A stretch of DNA of 64,000 nucleotides. Source: Caenispirillum bisanense (GTDB lineage Bacteria; Pseudomonadota; Alphaproteobacteria; Rhodospirillales; Rhodospirillaceae). The DNA lies in the NCBI RefSeq assembly GCF_900230255.1, contig NZ_OCNJ01000001.1, positions 186,001 to 250,000 of the forward strand, written 5' to 3'. Positions 55,016 to 62,936 of this stretch are shown piece after piece. Below the pieces are notes generated by a model that made no database searches, had not been told where the DNA came from, and was given only the letters and a program-made list of their open reading frames with translations. A program made the position numbers and the translations under genes. Position 1 is the first letter of the stretch; each line of letters begins with the position of its first letter.

Positions 55016-55228
55016 GTGGCTGGTGTAATTGGTGCTGTCTTCGCGCTGATGGTTGCTGTCGCTGCCTTCCAGCGAATGGGGATTAATGGTCTGATTCTGC
55101 TGCTCATCGGTGGCGGGGTCGGATTCGCCCTGGGATCACTGGCAAGCCAAGGCTGGGGGATTTTTGGCGCAGTGCTTGGCGGTCTAATTGCGGTCGCGCC
55201 TATGTTCCAAGGGGGCGCCAAGGCGTGA
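55016..55228 (+). CDS. Small two-helix membrane protein, unknown, low GC
   Basis: 70 residues from GTG 55016 with CGAGGG 5 bases upstream. Two hydrophobic segments (VIGAVFALMVAVAAF and LILLLIGGGVGFALGSLA) plus a third weak one (WGIFGAVLGGLIAVAPMF) make it a likely inner-membrane protein. Base composition here and in the ~100 bases upstream is visibly lower in GC than the flanking genes, and codon use is less biased. That suggests recent acquisition. No family recognised. Confidence 0.5.
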   Translation: MAGVIGAVFALMVAVAAFQRMGINGLILLLIGGGVGFALGSLASQGWGIFGAVLGGLIAVAPMFQGGAKA

Positions 55229-55278
55229 GACTCGCCTAGGCCCGGCCTTTCTTCATCTAACCCCTGTGCCTTACCCCC

Positions 55279-56232
55279 TCACTCCGCCACCGCCGGCACC
55301 TCGTCGATCAGGCCGCCGAAGCGGTCGCGGAAGTAGGGGAGGGCGGCGGGCAGCGGGCCGTCGGCGGTTTCCAGGGTCGCCATCAGGTGGCGTTCGGCCG
55401 GGTCCTGCACCACCCGGTACAGGTTGCGGCACAGCAGCCGCGCCGCCGTGCCCGGCCAGTGGGGCGGCAGGACCTCGTCGGGGAGCATGGGATCGCGCAG
55501 CAGGATGCGGCGGTAGTCGTGGATCAGCAGGGTGCGCAGCACGAAGGCGTCCTGCGGGTCCGGCTGGCCTTCGGCGTCGAGCGCCCGCAACAGCGGCCGG
55601 AAGCGGTCGAGGAAGGCGTCGTAGTCGGTCTTCAGCTGGTCCAGGTCCCAGCACGCCCGCACCAGGGCCTTGAAGCCGCCCGGCCCGGTCAGGCGATGGG
55701 CGGCGGCGCGCAGCACCACCACCTTGTCGAGGGCGTCGTGTTCGCGCAGCGCCATCTCGAGCGCATCCTCGTCGGCCGCCGGGTGGGCGAGCACGTGCGG
55801 CGCCAGGGTGCCGAAGCCCTGCCACGTCAGGTCGCGGCGCAGCGCCTCGCGCACGTCGGGCTCCAGGCCGCCGCAATTGGTGTGAACCAGCACCCACTCG
55901 CGGTCCCACGGCTGGTGCGGCGCGGCGTAGATGCGGCGGTGGGCGGCCCCGAAACGCAGGCGCGCCGAATCGGTGGCGGCGTAGTAGCTGCGGCGGCCGA
56001 TCTGGGTCGCCTCCAGCCAGGTGTCCTTGGTCAGGCGGAACACGGCGGTGCGCACCATGCGCTCGCCCAGGCCGAAGGGCTCCACCAGATTGATGAGGCT
56101 GCCGAGCCACACGCTGCCGCCGTGCGGCAGGATCGCGTCGCCGTAGACGGTGACGATGAGCGACTTGGCGCGCAGCGTCGTGCCGTCCAGCAGGCCGCGG
56201 GTGAGATCCTCGATCCGCTTGCTGCGTCCCAT
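55279..56232 (-). CDS. paaX: PaaX-family transcriptional regulator
   Basis: 317 residues. N-terminal winged helix (about 18-90: RAKSLIVTVYGDAILPHGGSVWLGSLINLVEPFGLGERMVRTAVFRLTKDTWLEATQIGRRSYYAATDSARLRFGAAHRRIY) is the PaaX signature, followed by WDREWVLVH and the C-terminal LIHDYRRILLRDPMLPDEVLPPHWPGTAARLLCRNLYR. PaaX repressors control phenylacetate catabolism and respond to phenylacetyl-CoA. It is divergent from the liv-type importer across 506 bases; no paa catabolic gene is in the window. Confidence 0.92.
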   Translation of the reverse strand: MGRSKRIEDLTRGLLDGTTLRAKSLIVTVYGDAILPHGGSVWLGSLINLVEPFGLGERMVRTAVFRLTKDTWLEATQIGRRSYYAATDSARLRFGAAHRRIYAAPHQPWDREWVLVHTNCGGLEPDVREALRRDLTWQGFGTLAPHVLAHPAADEDALEMALREHDALDKVVVLRAAAHRLTGPGGFKALVRACWDLDQLKTDYDAFLDRFRPLLRALDAEGQPDPQDAFVLRTLLIHDYRRILLRDPMLPDEVLPPHWPGTAARLLCRNLYRVVQDPAERHLMATLETADGPLPAALPYFRDRFGGLIDEVPAVAE

Positions 56233-56738
56233 GCCCGTCCCTGGTCCCCTTGTTCCCGTGTCCCTGCCGCGCCCCGCGGCCCCGGCCGCCGAAGGTAGTC
56301 CGGGCGGCCCCGCGGCGCCAGTGCGATGCGCCGGCCCGAGATTCGGTTTGACAGCCGGAAAAGCGTTACACTAAGCTCATTGATGTGAGGTAATTCTGTG
56401 TCACTTTTCCGCGAGGGTCAAGCAGGCCCGTCCGCGCGGGGGTGTCACCGTCGCGAGCTCCGCGGGCCGGGCCGGTCCCGGGGCTCGTCTCTTCTGCGGC
56501 CTGTGACCCACTTTGACTTGTGGTTATTCAAAAGAAGGGTTTCACGGGCTGCGGCGACGGGTTAATGGTTTCATATGTAACGGTCTGGCGGATACGTCCA
56601 CCGCCGCCGCAGTGACGTTACCGCCAGCCGGCGCCACCAGAACCGGGCGACAGACCCGACGGCGCCGCGCATCGAGCAAAGAACCAAGACCACGGGCCCG
56701 CACGCGACCCGCAGGGCTCGGCAACAGGGAGGTTACGA
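56233..56738. promoter_or_regulatory. 506-base regulatory region between paaX and the liv-type operon
   Basis: No coding frame with protein-like character is present. A candidate promoter reads TTGACA (56348-56353), 18-base spacer, TAAGCT (56372-56377), followed by a stretch of low GC. A second AT-rich patch at 56510-56585 contains the palindrome described separately. The long leader suggests multiple regulatory inputs to the importer operon. Confidence 0.5.
56568..56581. promoter_or_regulatory. AT-rich palindrome resembling the hmg operator
   Basis: GTTTCATATGTAAC matches the hmg operator GTTTCATTTGAAAC at 12 of 14 positions, and both are preceded by TG. It is a palindrome apart from one T/T pair. 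It lies 157 bases upstream of the livK-like start codon. Shared control by the divergent MarR regulator near hmgA is inferred. Confidence 0.45.
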
Positions 56739-57911
56739 ATGTCCGTCCGTCTCACCCGACGCATGGTGCTGGCCGCCGCCGCGGCCTTCGGCCTGACCGC
56801 CGCGGCGCTGCCCGGCGGTGCCGCCACGGCCGCCGAGCCCATCAAGATCGGCACGTTCCTGGCCGTCACCGGCCCGGCGTCCTTCCTCGGCGATCCCGAG
56901 CTGAAGACGCTGCAGATGTACATCGACAGCATGAACGCCGAGGGCGGAGTGCTCGGCCGGCCGCTGGAGCTGGTGCACTACGACACCGGCGGCGACCCCA
57001 ACAAGGCCGTCACCTTCGTCAAGCGCCTGATCGACCAGGACGAGGTGGACGTCATCATCGGCGGCACCTCGTCGGGCGAGAGCCTCGCGGTCATGCCGCT
57101 GATGGAGCGCGCCGAGATGCCGTTCATCTCCTTCGCCGGCTCCAAGAAGATCGTCGACCCGGTGCAGAAGTGGGTGTTCAAGACCCCCCACACCGACACC
57201 ATGGCCTGCGAGAAGATCTTCGAGGACATGAAGGCCCAGGGCACCACCAAGATCGCCATGATCTCGGGCACCGACGGCTTCGGCGCCTCCATGCAGGCGG
57301 AGTGCAAGGGCGTGGCCGGCAAGTACGGCATCGAGATCCTGGCCGACGAGACCTACGGGCCGAAGGATACCGACATGACGGCCCAGCTGACCAAGATCAA
57401 GAACACCGACGGCGTGCAGGCCGTGCTGAACCCCGGCTTCGGCCAGGGCCCGGCCATCGTGACCAAGAACTACCGCCAGCTGCAGATCGCCGCGCCGCTG
57501 TACCAGTCGCACGGTGTCGCCTCCAAGCAGTTCATCGAGCTGGCCGGTGACGCCGCCGAGGGCGTCCGCCTGCCCGCGGCCGCCCTGCTGGTGGCCGAGA
57601 AGCTGCCCGACAGCGACCCGCAGAAGCCCGTCGTCGTCGCCTACAAGCAGGCCTACGAGGGCAAGCACGGCGCCGGCTCGGTCTCCACCTTCGGCGGCCA
57701 TGCCTACGACGGCCTGATGCTCATCACCGACGCCATGAAGCGCGCCGGCTCCACCGACAAGGCCGCCGTGCGCGACGCGCTGGAGCAGACCAAGGGCTAC
57801 ATGGGCACCGGCGGCGAGGTCACCTTCTCGGCCGCCGACCACCTGGGCCTGACGCTGGACGCCTTCCGCATGCTGGAGATCAAGAACGGCGACTGGGCCC
57901 TGATCCAGTAA
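56739..57911 (+). CDS. Branched-chain-type ABC transporter substrate-binding protein
   Basis: 390 residues of the LivK/Peripla_BP_6 family. Signal peptide with RR (about 1-32, MSVRLTRRMVLAAAAAF...ATAAE). The core shows IKIGTFLAVTGPASFLGDPELKTLQMYIDSMNAEGGVLGRPLELVHYDTGGDPNKAV, IIGGTSSGESLAVMP and FGGHAYDGLMLI. Family members bind amino acids, but many take aromatic acids; the divergent PaaX and nearby homogentisate operon favour an aromatic acid here (inference). GGGAGG lies about 7 bases before the ATG. Confidence 0.9.
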   Translation: MSVRLTRRMVLAAAAAFGLTAAALPGGAATAAEPIKIGTFLAVTGPASFLGDPELKTLQMYIDSMNAEGGVLGRPLELVHYDTGGDPNKAVTFVKRLIDQDEVDVIIGGTSSGESLAVMPLMERAEMPFISFAGSKKIVDPVQKWVFKTPHTDTMACEKIFEDMKAQGTTKIAMISGTDGFGASMQAECKGVAGKYGIEILADETYGPKDTDMTAQLTKIKNTDGVQAVLNPGFGQGPAIVTKNYRQLQIAAPLYQSHGVASKQFIELAGDAAEGVRLPAAALLVAEKLPDSDPQKPVVVAYKQAYEGKHGAGSVSTFGGHAYDGLMLITDAMKRAGSTDKAAVRDALEQTKGYMGTGGEVTFSAADHLGLTLDAFRMLEIKNGDWALIQ

Positions 57912-58014
57912 GCCGCATCCGGCTCCGCGTCCGCCGCCCCGGACCCCGCCGCGCCCGCCGCGGCCGGGGCCGGGGACGGCTCCCGCCCTCCCAATGGCAC
58001 GGCAGGACGACGAC

Positions 58015-58890
58015 ATGCTCGGCGAGTTCATGCAGTACCTGTTTTCCGGCCTCACCAGCGGCGCCATCTACGCCCTGGTCGGCCTCGGCTTCGCGCTGAT
58101 CTACAACGCGAGCCACGTCATCAACTTCGCCCAGGGCGAGTTCGTCATGCTGGGCGGCATGTCGACGGTGTTCCTGTCGGCCGCCGGGGTGCCGCTGCCC
58201 GTCGCCGTTCTGCTGGCGGTGGCCGCCACCGCCGTGGTCGGCCTGGCGCTGGAAAAGCTGGCGGTGGAGCAGACCAAGAACGCCTCGGTGGTGACGCTCA
58301 TCATCATCACCATCGGCGCCTCCATCGTCATCCGCGGCGCCGCGCAGGTGATCTTCGACAAGCAGTTCCACACCCTGCCGGCCTTCACGGGCGATGCGCC
58401 GATCAACGTGCTGGGCGCCACCATCACGCCGCAGACGCTCTGGGTGCTCGGCGTCACCGTCGCCATCGTGCTGGTGCTGCAGTGGTTCTTCAACCGCACG
58501 CTCTGGGGCAAGGCGATCCTGGCGACCAGCGTCAACCCGCTGGCGGCCAAGCTGGTGGGCATCAACACCAATCTGGTGCTGCTCATCTCGTTCGGCCTGT
58601 CGGCGGCGCTGGGGGCCATCGCCGGCGTGCTCATCACGCCCATCACCTCGACCAACTTCGAGGTCGGCATCATGCTCGGCCTGAAGGGTTTCTCCGCCGC
58701 CATCCTGGGCGGCCTCGGCAGCCCGTTCGGGGCCGTCGCGGGCGGCCTGATCCTCGGCATCGTCGAGGCCTTCGGGGCCGGCTACATCTCCTCCGAGTAC
58801 AAGGATGCCATGGCCTTCGTCATCATCCTGCTCGCCCTGTTCTTCATGCCGAGCGGCCTGTTCGGAAAGCGGGGGACGGACCGTGTCTGA
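58015..58890 (+). CDS. Branched-chain-type ABC permease (LivH-like)
   Basis: 291 residues with eight or so membrane segments. The start (MLGEFMQYLFSGLTSGAIYALVGLGFALIYNASHVINFAQGEFVMLGGM) is the LivH signature, and the EAA-like loop is LKGFSAAILGGLGSPFGAVAGGLILGIVEAFGAGYISSEYKDA. I chose ATG 58015, with AGGA about 8 bases upstream; the in-frame ATG 57994 is an alternative. It is 103 bases after the binding protein. Confidence 0.92.
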   Translation: MLGEFMQYLFSGLTSGAIYALVGLGFALIYNASHVINFAQGEFVMLGGMSTVFLSAAGVPLPVAVLLAVAATAVVGLALEKLAVEQTKNASVVTLIIITIGASIVIRGAAQVIFDKQFHTLPAFTGDAPINVLGATITPQTLWVLGVTVAIVLVLQWFFNRTLWGKAILATSVNPLAAKLVGINTNLVLLISFGLSAALGAIAGVLITPITSTNFEVGIMLGLKGFSAAILGGLGSPFGAVAGGLILGIVEAFGAGYISSEYKDAMAFVIILLALFFMPSGLFGKRGTDRV

Positions 58891-59902
58891 CATGACCAAG
58901 GCTGAACCCACCCTGGGCGGCGGCGGCGTGGCGCGCCGGCGCGACACCGGCCTCGGCGCCCGCCTCATGCGGCCGCGCACCGGCGGCCTGCTGGTGCTGG
59001 CGGTCGTGATCTGCCTGCTGCCGCTGTTCCTGCAGAACAACTTCCAATACGACGTCGCCATCAAGATCGGCTTCAACGCCATCGTCGTCGTCGGCCTGAA
59101 CCTGCTGATCGGCTATGCCGGGCAGATCTCGCTCGGGCACGCGGGCTTCCTCGGCCTCGGCGCCTATTTCTCGGCCATCACGGTCACCAAGCTGGGGTGG
59201 CCGCCGGTGCTGTCGCTGGTGCTGGCGGCGGCGGTGGTCGGCCTGCTGGCCTTCGTGGTGGCACGCCCGGTGCTGCGCCTGAAGGGCCACTACCTCGCCA
59301 TGGCGACGCTCGGCCTCGGCATCATCATCTCCATCGTGCTGAACCAGGAAGCGCAGCTGACGGGCGGCCCCGACGGCATGATCGTCGACCCGTTCAGCGT
59401 GTTCGGCTTCACCTTCGCCAAGGCGTGGCAGTGGTACTGGCTGGTGGGCGGGCTGCTGTTCGTGGCGGTGTGGCTGTCGCTCAACATCATCGACAGCCCG
59501 GTCGGCCGGGCGCTGCGCGCCGTGCACGGGTCGGAGGTGGCGGCCGAGGTGGTGGGCGTCGACACCACCCGCTACAAGGTGCTGGTCTTCGTGGTCTCGG
59601 CGGTCTTCGCCTCCGTCGTCGGCTCGCTCGAAGCGCACTACATCATGTTCCTGAGCCCCAACGAGGCGAGCTTCTTCCACTCGGTGGAGCTGGTCATCAT
59701 GGTGGTGCTGGGCGGCATGGCGTCGACCTTCGGCGCCGTCGTGGGCGCGGCGATCCTGACGGCGCTGCCGCAGTTCCTCACCTTCCTGGAAGACTACGAG
59801 CACCTGATCTTCGGCCTGATCCTCATGCTGGTGATGATCTTCCTGCCCAAGGGCATCGTCCCCAGCCTGGCGGCCCTTCTGAAGCGCGGAGGCGACCGAT
59901 GA
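58883..59902 (+). CDS. Branched-chain-type ABC permease (LivM-like)
   Basis: 339 residues, about ten membrane segments. LivM hallmarks are VVGLNLLIGYAGQISLGHAGFLGLGAY, RLKGHYLAMATLGLGIIISIVLNQ, and the EAA loop GVDTTRYKVLVFVVSAVFASVVGSLEAHYIMFLSP. GTG 58883 is used because GGGGGA lies at a good distance and the ATG 58892 has no ribosome-binding site. It overlaps the LivH-like stop by 8 bases. Confidence 0.92.
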   Translation: MSDMTKAEPTLGGGGVARRRDTGLGARLMRPRTGGLLVLAVVICLLPLFLQNNFQYDVAIKIGFNAIVVVGLNLLIGYAGQISLGHAGFLGLGAYFSAITVTKLGWPPVLSLVLAAAVVGLLAFVVARPVLRLKGHYLAMATLGLGIIISIVLNQEAQLTGGPDGMIVDPFSVFGFTFAKAWQWYWLVGGLLFVAVWLSLNIIDSPVGRALRAVHGSEVAAEVVGVDTTRYKVLVFVVSAVFASVVGSLEAHYIMFLSPNEASFFHSVELVIMVVLGGMASTFGAVVGAAILTALPQFLTFLEDYEHLIFGLILMLVMIFLPKGIVPSLAALLKRGGDR

Positions 59903-60660
59903 GCCTGCTGCAGGTCTCCAAGCTGTCCAAGGATTTCGGCGGGGTGCGCGCCATCGACGACCTGTCGTTCGACATCGGGCCGGGCGTCATCCACTCCATC
60001 ATCGGCCCCAACGGGGCCGGCAAGACGACCCTGTTCAACCTCATCACCGGCGTCTACGTGCCGAGCTGGGGCGAGATCCGCTTCGACGGCAAGCCGGTGA
60101 CGGGCAAGAAGCCCTTCGAGCTGGCGCGCATGGGCATGTCGCGCACCTTCCAGAACCTGCAGATCTGCCACAACATGACGGCGCTGGAGAACGTCATGGT
60201 CGGCCGTCACCTGCACCTGGACGGGCGCCTGCTGCCGTCGCTGTTCCGCCTGCCGCGCATCGGCCGCGCCGACCGCGCGGCGGAGGACCAGTGCCGCGAG
60301 CTGATGGCCTTCGTCGGCCTGGAGAAGTACTGGGACTGGGACGCCGACGCCATGCCCTACGGCGCCCTCAAGCGCCTGGAGATCGCCCGCGCGCTGGCGG
60401 CCGAGCCGCGCCTGCTGCTGCTCGACGAGCCGGCCGCCGGCCTCAACGATTCCGAAAGCCGCGAGATCGACGAGGTCATCAAGAAGGTGGCGGCGCGCGG
60501 CGTGACCGTGGTGCTGGTGGAGCACGACATGAAGATGGTCATGGAAATCTCCGACCACATCCTGGTGCTCGACTACGGCCGCAAGCTCACCGAGGGCACG
60601 CCGCAGGAAGTGCGCCAGAACCCCGACGTCATCGCCGCCTATCTCGGCCACGCCGCCTGA
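59899..60660 (+). CDS. Branched-chain-type ABC ATPase (LivG-like)
   Basis: 253 residues from ATG 59899, overlapping livM by 4 bases. Walker A GPNGAGKTTLFN, Q-loop SRTFQNLQIC, Walker B LLLLDEPAAGLN, and the LivG-type VVLVEHDMKMVMEISDHILVLDYG. The usual LSGGQQ signature is replaced by MPYGALKRLEIARAL, as in many LivG subunits of this clade. Part of the livK-H-M-G-F operon. Confidence 0.92.
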   Translation: MSLLQVSKLSKDFGGVRAIDDLSFDIGPGVIHSIIGPNGAGKTTLFNLITGVYVPSWGEIRFDGKPVTGKKPFELARMGMSRTFQNLQICHNMTALENVMVGRHLHLDGRLLPSLFRLPRIGRADRAAEDQCRELMAFVGLEKYWDWDADAMPYGALKRLEIARALAAEPRLLLLDEPAAGLNDSESREIDEVIKKVAARGVTVVLVEHDMKMVMEISDHILVLDYGRKLTEGTPQEVRQNPDVIAAYLGHAA

Positions 60661-60674
60661 CGGAGACGCCCTTT

Positions 60675-61379
60675 ATGCTGCTGGAAGTGACCGGACTGAA
60701 GAGCGCCTACGGCCGTATCGAGGCCCTGCACGGCATCGACATCCAGGTGAAGGAAGGCGAGTTGGTGGCCCTGGTGGGCGCCAACGGGGCGGGCAAGACC
60801 ACCTTCCTGCGGGCGCTGTCGGGCGTGCAGCCGGCCAGCGCCGGCACCATCCGCTTCGACGGCGTCGACATCGGCCGTGCCAAGCCGGAAAAGCGGGTGG
60901 AAATGGGCATCTGCCAGGTGCCGGAAGGGCGCCAGGTGTTCGGCCCGCTGGCGGTGGAAGACAACCTTCGCCTCGGCGCCTTCCGCCGCAAGGGCAAGGA
61001 CGTGGAGGCGGACCTGGAGAAGGTCTACGACACCTTCCCGATCCTGAAGAAGAAGCGGAACGAGGCCGCCGGCACCCTGTCGGGCGGCCAGCAGCAGATG
61101 CTGGCCATGGGCCGCGCGCTGATGGCCCACCCGCGGCTGCTGCTGCTCGACGAACCCAGCATGGGCCTCGCGCCGTTGCTGGTGGGCGAGATCTTCAACA
61201 TCGTGCAGATGCTGCGCGAGCAGGGCACCACCATCCTGCTGGTGGAGCAGAACGCCTTCTCGGCGCTGGCCATCGCCGACCGCGGCTACGTGATCGAGAC
61301 GGGCAGCATCGTGCTGACCGACACCGGCGAGGCGCTGCTCGCCGACGACAAGGTGAAGGCGGCCTACCTTGGGCTGTGA
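60675..61379 (+). CDS. Branched-chain-type ABC ATPase (LivF-like)
   Basis: 234 residues. Walker A GANGAGKTTFLRAL, Q-loop GICQVPEGRQVF, signature LSGGQQQMLAMGRALM, Walker B LLLLDEPSMGLAP, and LLVEQNAFSALAIADRGYVIETG are LivF hallmarks. It follows livG by 14 bases and completes the importer. Confidence 0.93.
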   Translation: MLLEVTGLKSAYGRIEALHGIDIQVKEGELVALVGANGAGKTTFLRALSGVQPASAGTIRFDGVDIGRAKPEKRVEMGICQVPEGRQVFGPLAVEDNLRLGAFRRKGKDVEADLEKVYDTFPILKKKRNEAAGTLSGGQQQMLAMGRALMAHPRLLLLDEPSMGLAPLLVGEIFNIVQMLREQGTTILLVEQNAFSALAIADRGYVIETGSIVLTDTGEALLADDKVKAAYLGL

Positions 61380-61940
61380 CGGGATGGCGGTGTATGGCGG
61401 AGAGGGGCGGGCGGGGTGCATGAAGGGGCGGGCGTCGGCGGTTGACGCACCGCGCCCCTTGCCGCCGCGCCGGGCTCCGCTCTTTCCCCCCTGTCATGGC
61501 CGGGCCCCGACCCGGCCATCCACGGCGTCACCGCCGTCGGCCAGAGGGGCGCTGCCCTCCACGGCCCCCGTCCGGGGAGCCGTGGATGCCCGGCTCGAGG
61601 CCGGGCATGACACAGAAAAGGAGGGCCGGGTCGGGTGCCGGGCGCCATCCGCTCACGCGCCTCGCCCCTGCCGTCCACGCCCGGCACCGCCCTCTCCCCC
61701 CTGTCATGGCCGGGCCCCGACCCGGCCATCCACGGCGTCACCGCCGTCGGCCAGAGGGGCGCTGCCCTCCACGGCATCTGTCCGGGGCGCCGTGGACGCC
61801 CGGCTCGAGGCCGGGCATGACACAAAAGAAAAGGGCCGGGCAGGGTGCGGGACGGGCCGGGCGCCACCGCCGCCCACGGCCCCCGTACACGCCCACCGCC
61901 GCCACCAAGACACGTCCTCGACGACACAGGAGACCAACCG
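61380..61940. repeat. 561-base non-coding spacer holding two REP-like units
   Basis: Two nearly identical direct copies, about 61484-61620 and 61694-61830, are offset by exactly 210 bases. Within each copy the two ends are imperfect inverted repeats built around TGTCATG(G/C)CCGGGC and GGCATGACA, so each unit could fold into a long cruciform. This TCATGCCCGGC...CATCCACGGC type is a familiar intergenic palindrome in Rhodospirillales-type genomes. Open frames across it are palindrome artefacts. Confidence 0.8.
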
Positions 61941-62894
61941 ATGACCCCCAAGACCTTCGCCTCCACCGGCGACCTCGGCGAGAAGACCATCACCTTCGCC
62001 GAACTGGGCCGGGGTGCCTATGCCTTCACCGCCGAGGGGGACCCCAACACGGGCGTCATCGTCGGCGATACCGGCGTCATGGTCATCGACACCCAGGCGA
62101 CGCCGCTCATGGCGCAGAAGGTGATCGCGGAAATCCGCAAGGTGACCGACAAGCCCATCACCCACATCCTCATGACCCACTATCACGCGGTGCGCGTGCT
62201 CGGCGCAGCGGCCTACGAGGCGCACACGGTCATCGCGTCCAAGCGCACCCACGAGATGATCGTCGAGCGTGGCCAGCAGGACTGGGAGAGCGAGTTCGGC
62301 CGCTTCCCGCGCCTGTTCCAGGGCCACGAGACCATCAAGAGCCTGACCTGGCCGACGGTGGTGTTCGACGGCAAGATCACCGTCGACCTCGGCAACCAGC
62401 GGGTGGAGATCTGGAACCCCGGCCGCGGCCACACCCAGGGCGACACCATCGCCTGGCTGCCCGACCAGAAGATCCTCTACGCCGGCGACCTGGTGGAGTA
62501 CGGCGCCACCCCCTACACCGGCGACGCCCACCTGCGCGACTGGCCGCACACCCTGCAGGCCCTGCGCGACCTGAAGCCCGCCAAGCTGGTTCCCGGCCGC
62601 GGCGACGCCCTGCACAGCCCCGAGCAGTGCGACGAGGCCATGGCCGGCACCCAGGCCTTCCTGACCGACCTGTTCGAGACGGCGCAGCAGGGCGTGAAGG
62701 AAGGCAAGGACCTGCAGCAGATCTATCGCATGGCGCGCGAGAAGATGGACCCGAAGTACGGCCACTGGGTCATCTACGACCACTGCATGCCGTTCGACGT
62801 CGCCCGCGCCGTGGACGAGGCGCAGGGCCTCGACCGTCCCAACATCTGGACGGCCGAGCGCGACAAGGAAATCTGGGCGATGGCCGAAGCCTGA
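61941..62894 (+). CDS. Metallo-beta-lactamase-fold protein with a degenerate HxHxDH motif
   Basis: 317 residues from ATG 61941, with AGGAG about 8 bases upstream. MBL fold: GVIVGDTGVMVIDTQATPLMAQKVIAEIRKVTDKPITHILMTHYHAVRVLGAAAY, then GRGHTQGDTIAWLPDQKILYAGDLVEYG. The first metal motif reads HYHAVR instead of HxHxDH, losing the Asp and third His of site 2. The later His (RGHTQGD) and Asp (AGDL) remain, so one metal or no metal may bind. It could be a hydrolase acting with the ABC importer upstream, but the spacer argues for its own promoter. Confidence 0.85.
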   Translation: MTPKTFASTGDLGEKTITFAELGRGAYAFTAEGDPNTGVIVGDTGVMVIDTQATPLMAQKVIAEIRKVTDKPITHILMTHYHAVRVLGAAAYEAHTVIASKRTHEMIVERGQQDWESEFGRFPRLFQGHETIKSLTWPTVVFDGKITVDLGNQRVEIWNPGRGHTQGDTIAWLPDQKILYAGDLVEYGATPYTGDAHLRDWPHTLQALRDLKPAKLVPGRGDALHSPEQCDEAMAGTQAFLTDLFETAQQGVKEGKDLQQIYRMAREKMDPKYGHWVIYDHCMPFDVARAVDEAQGLDRPNIWTAERDKEIWAMAEA

Positions 62895-62936
62895 GCCGGC
62901 CCGCAGACCGCCCCGCCGCCCGGGACCGCGCCGGCC

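Noticed and set aside
61364..61993. Minus-strand frame with repeated MAGSGPGHD-type peptide across the importer-MBL spacer
   Set aside because: It translates the two REP-like palindromes. Such peptides are a common misannotation of these repeats.
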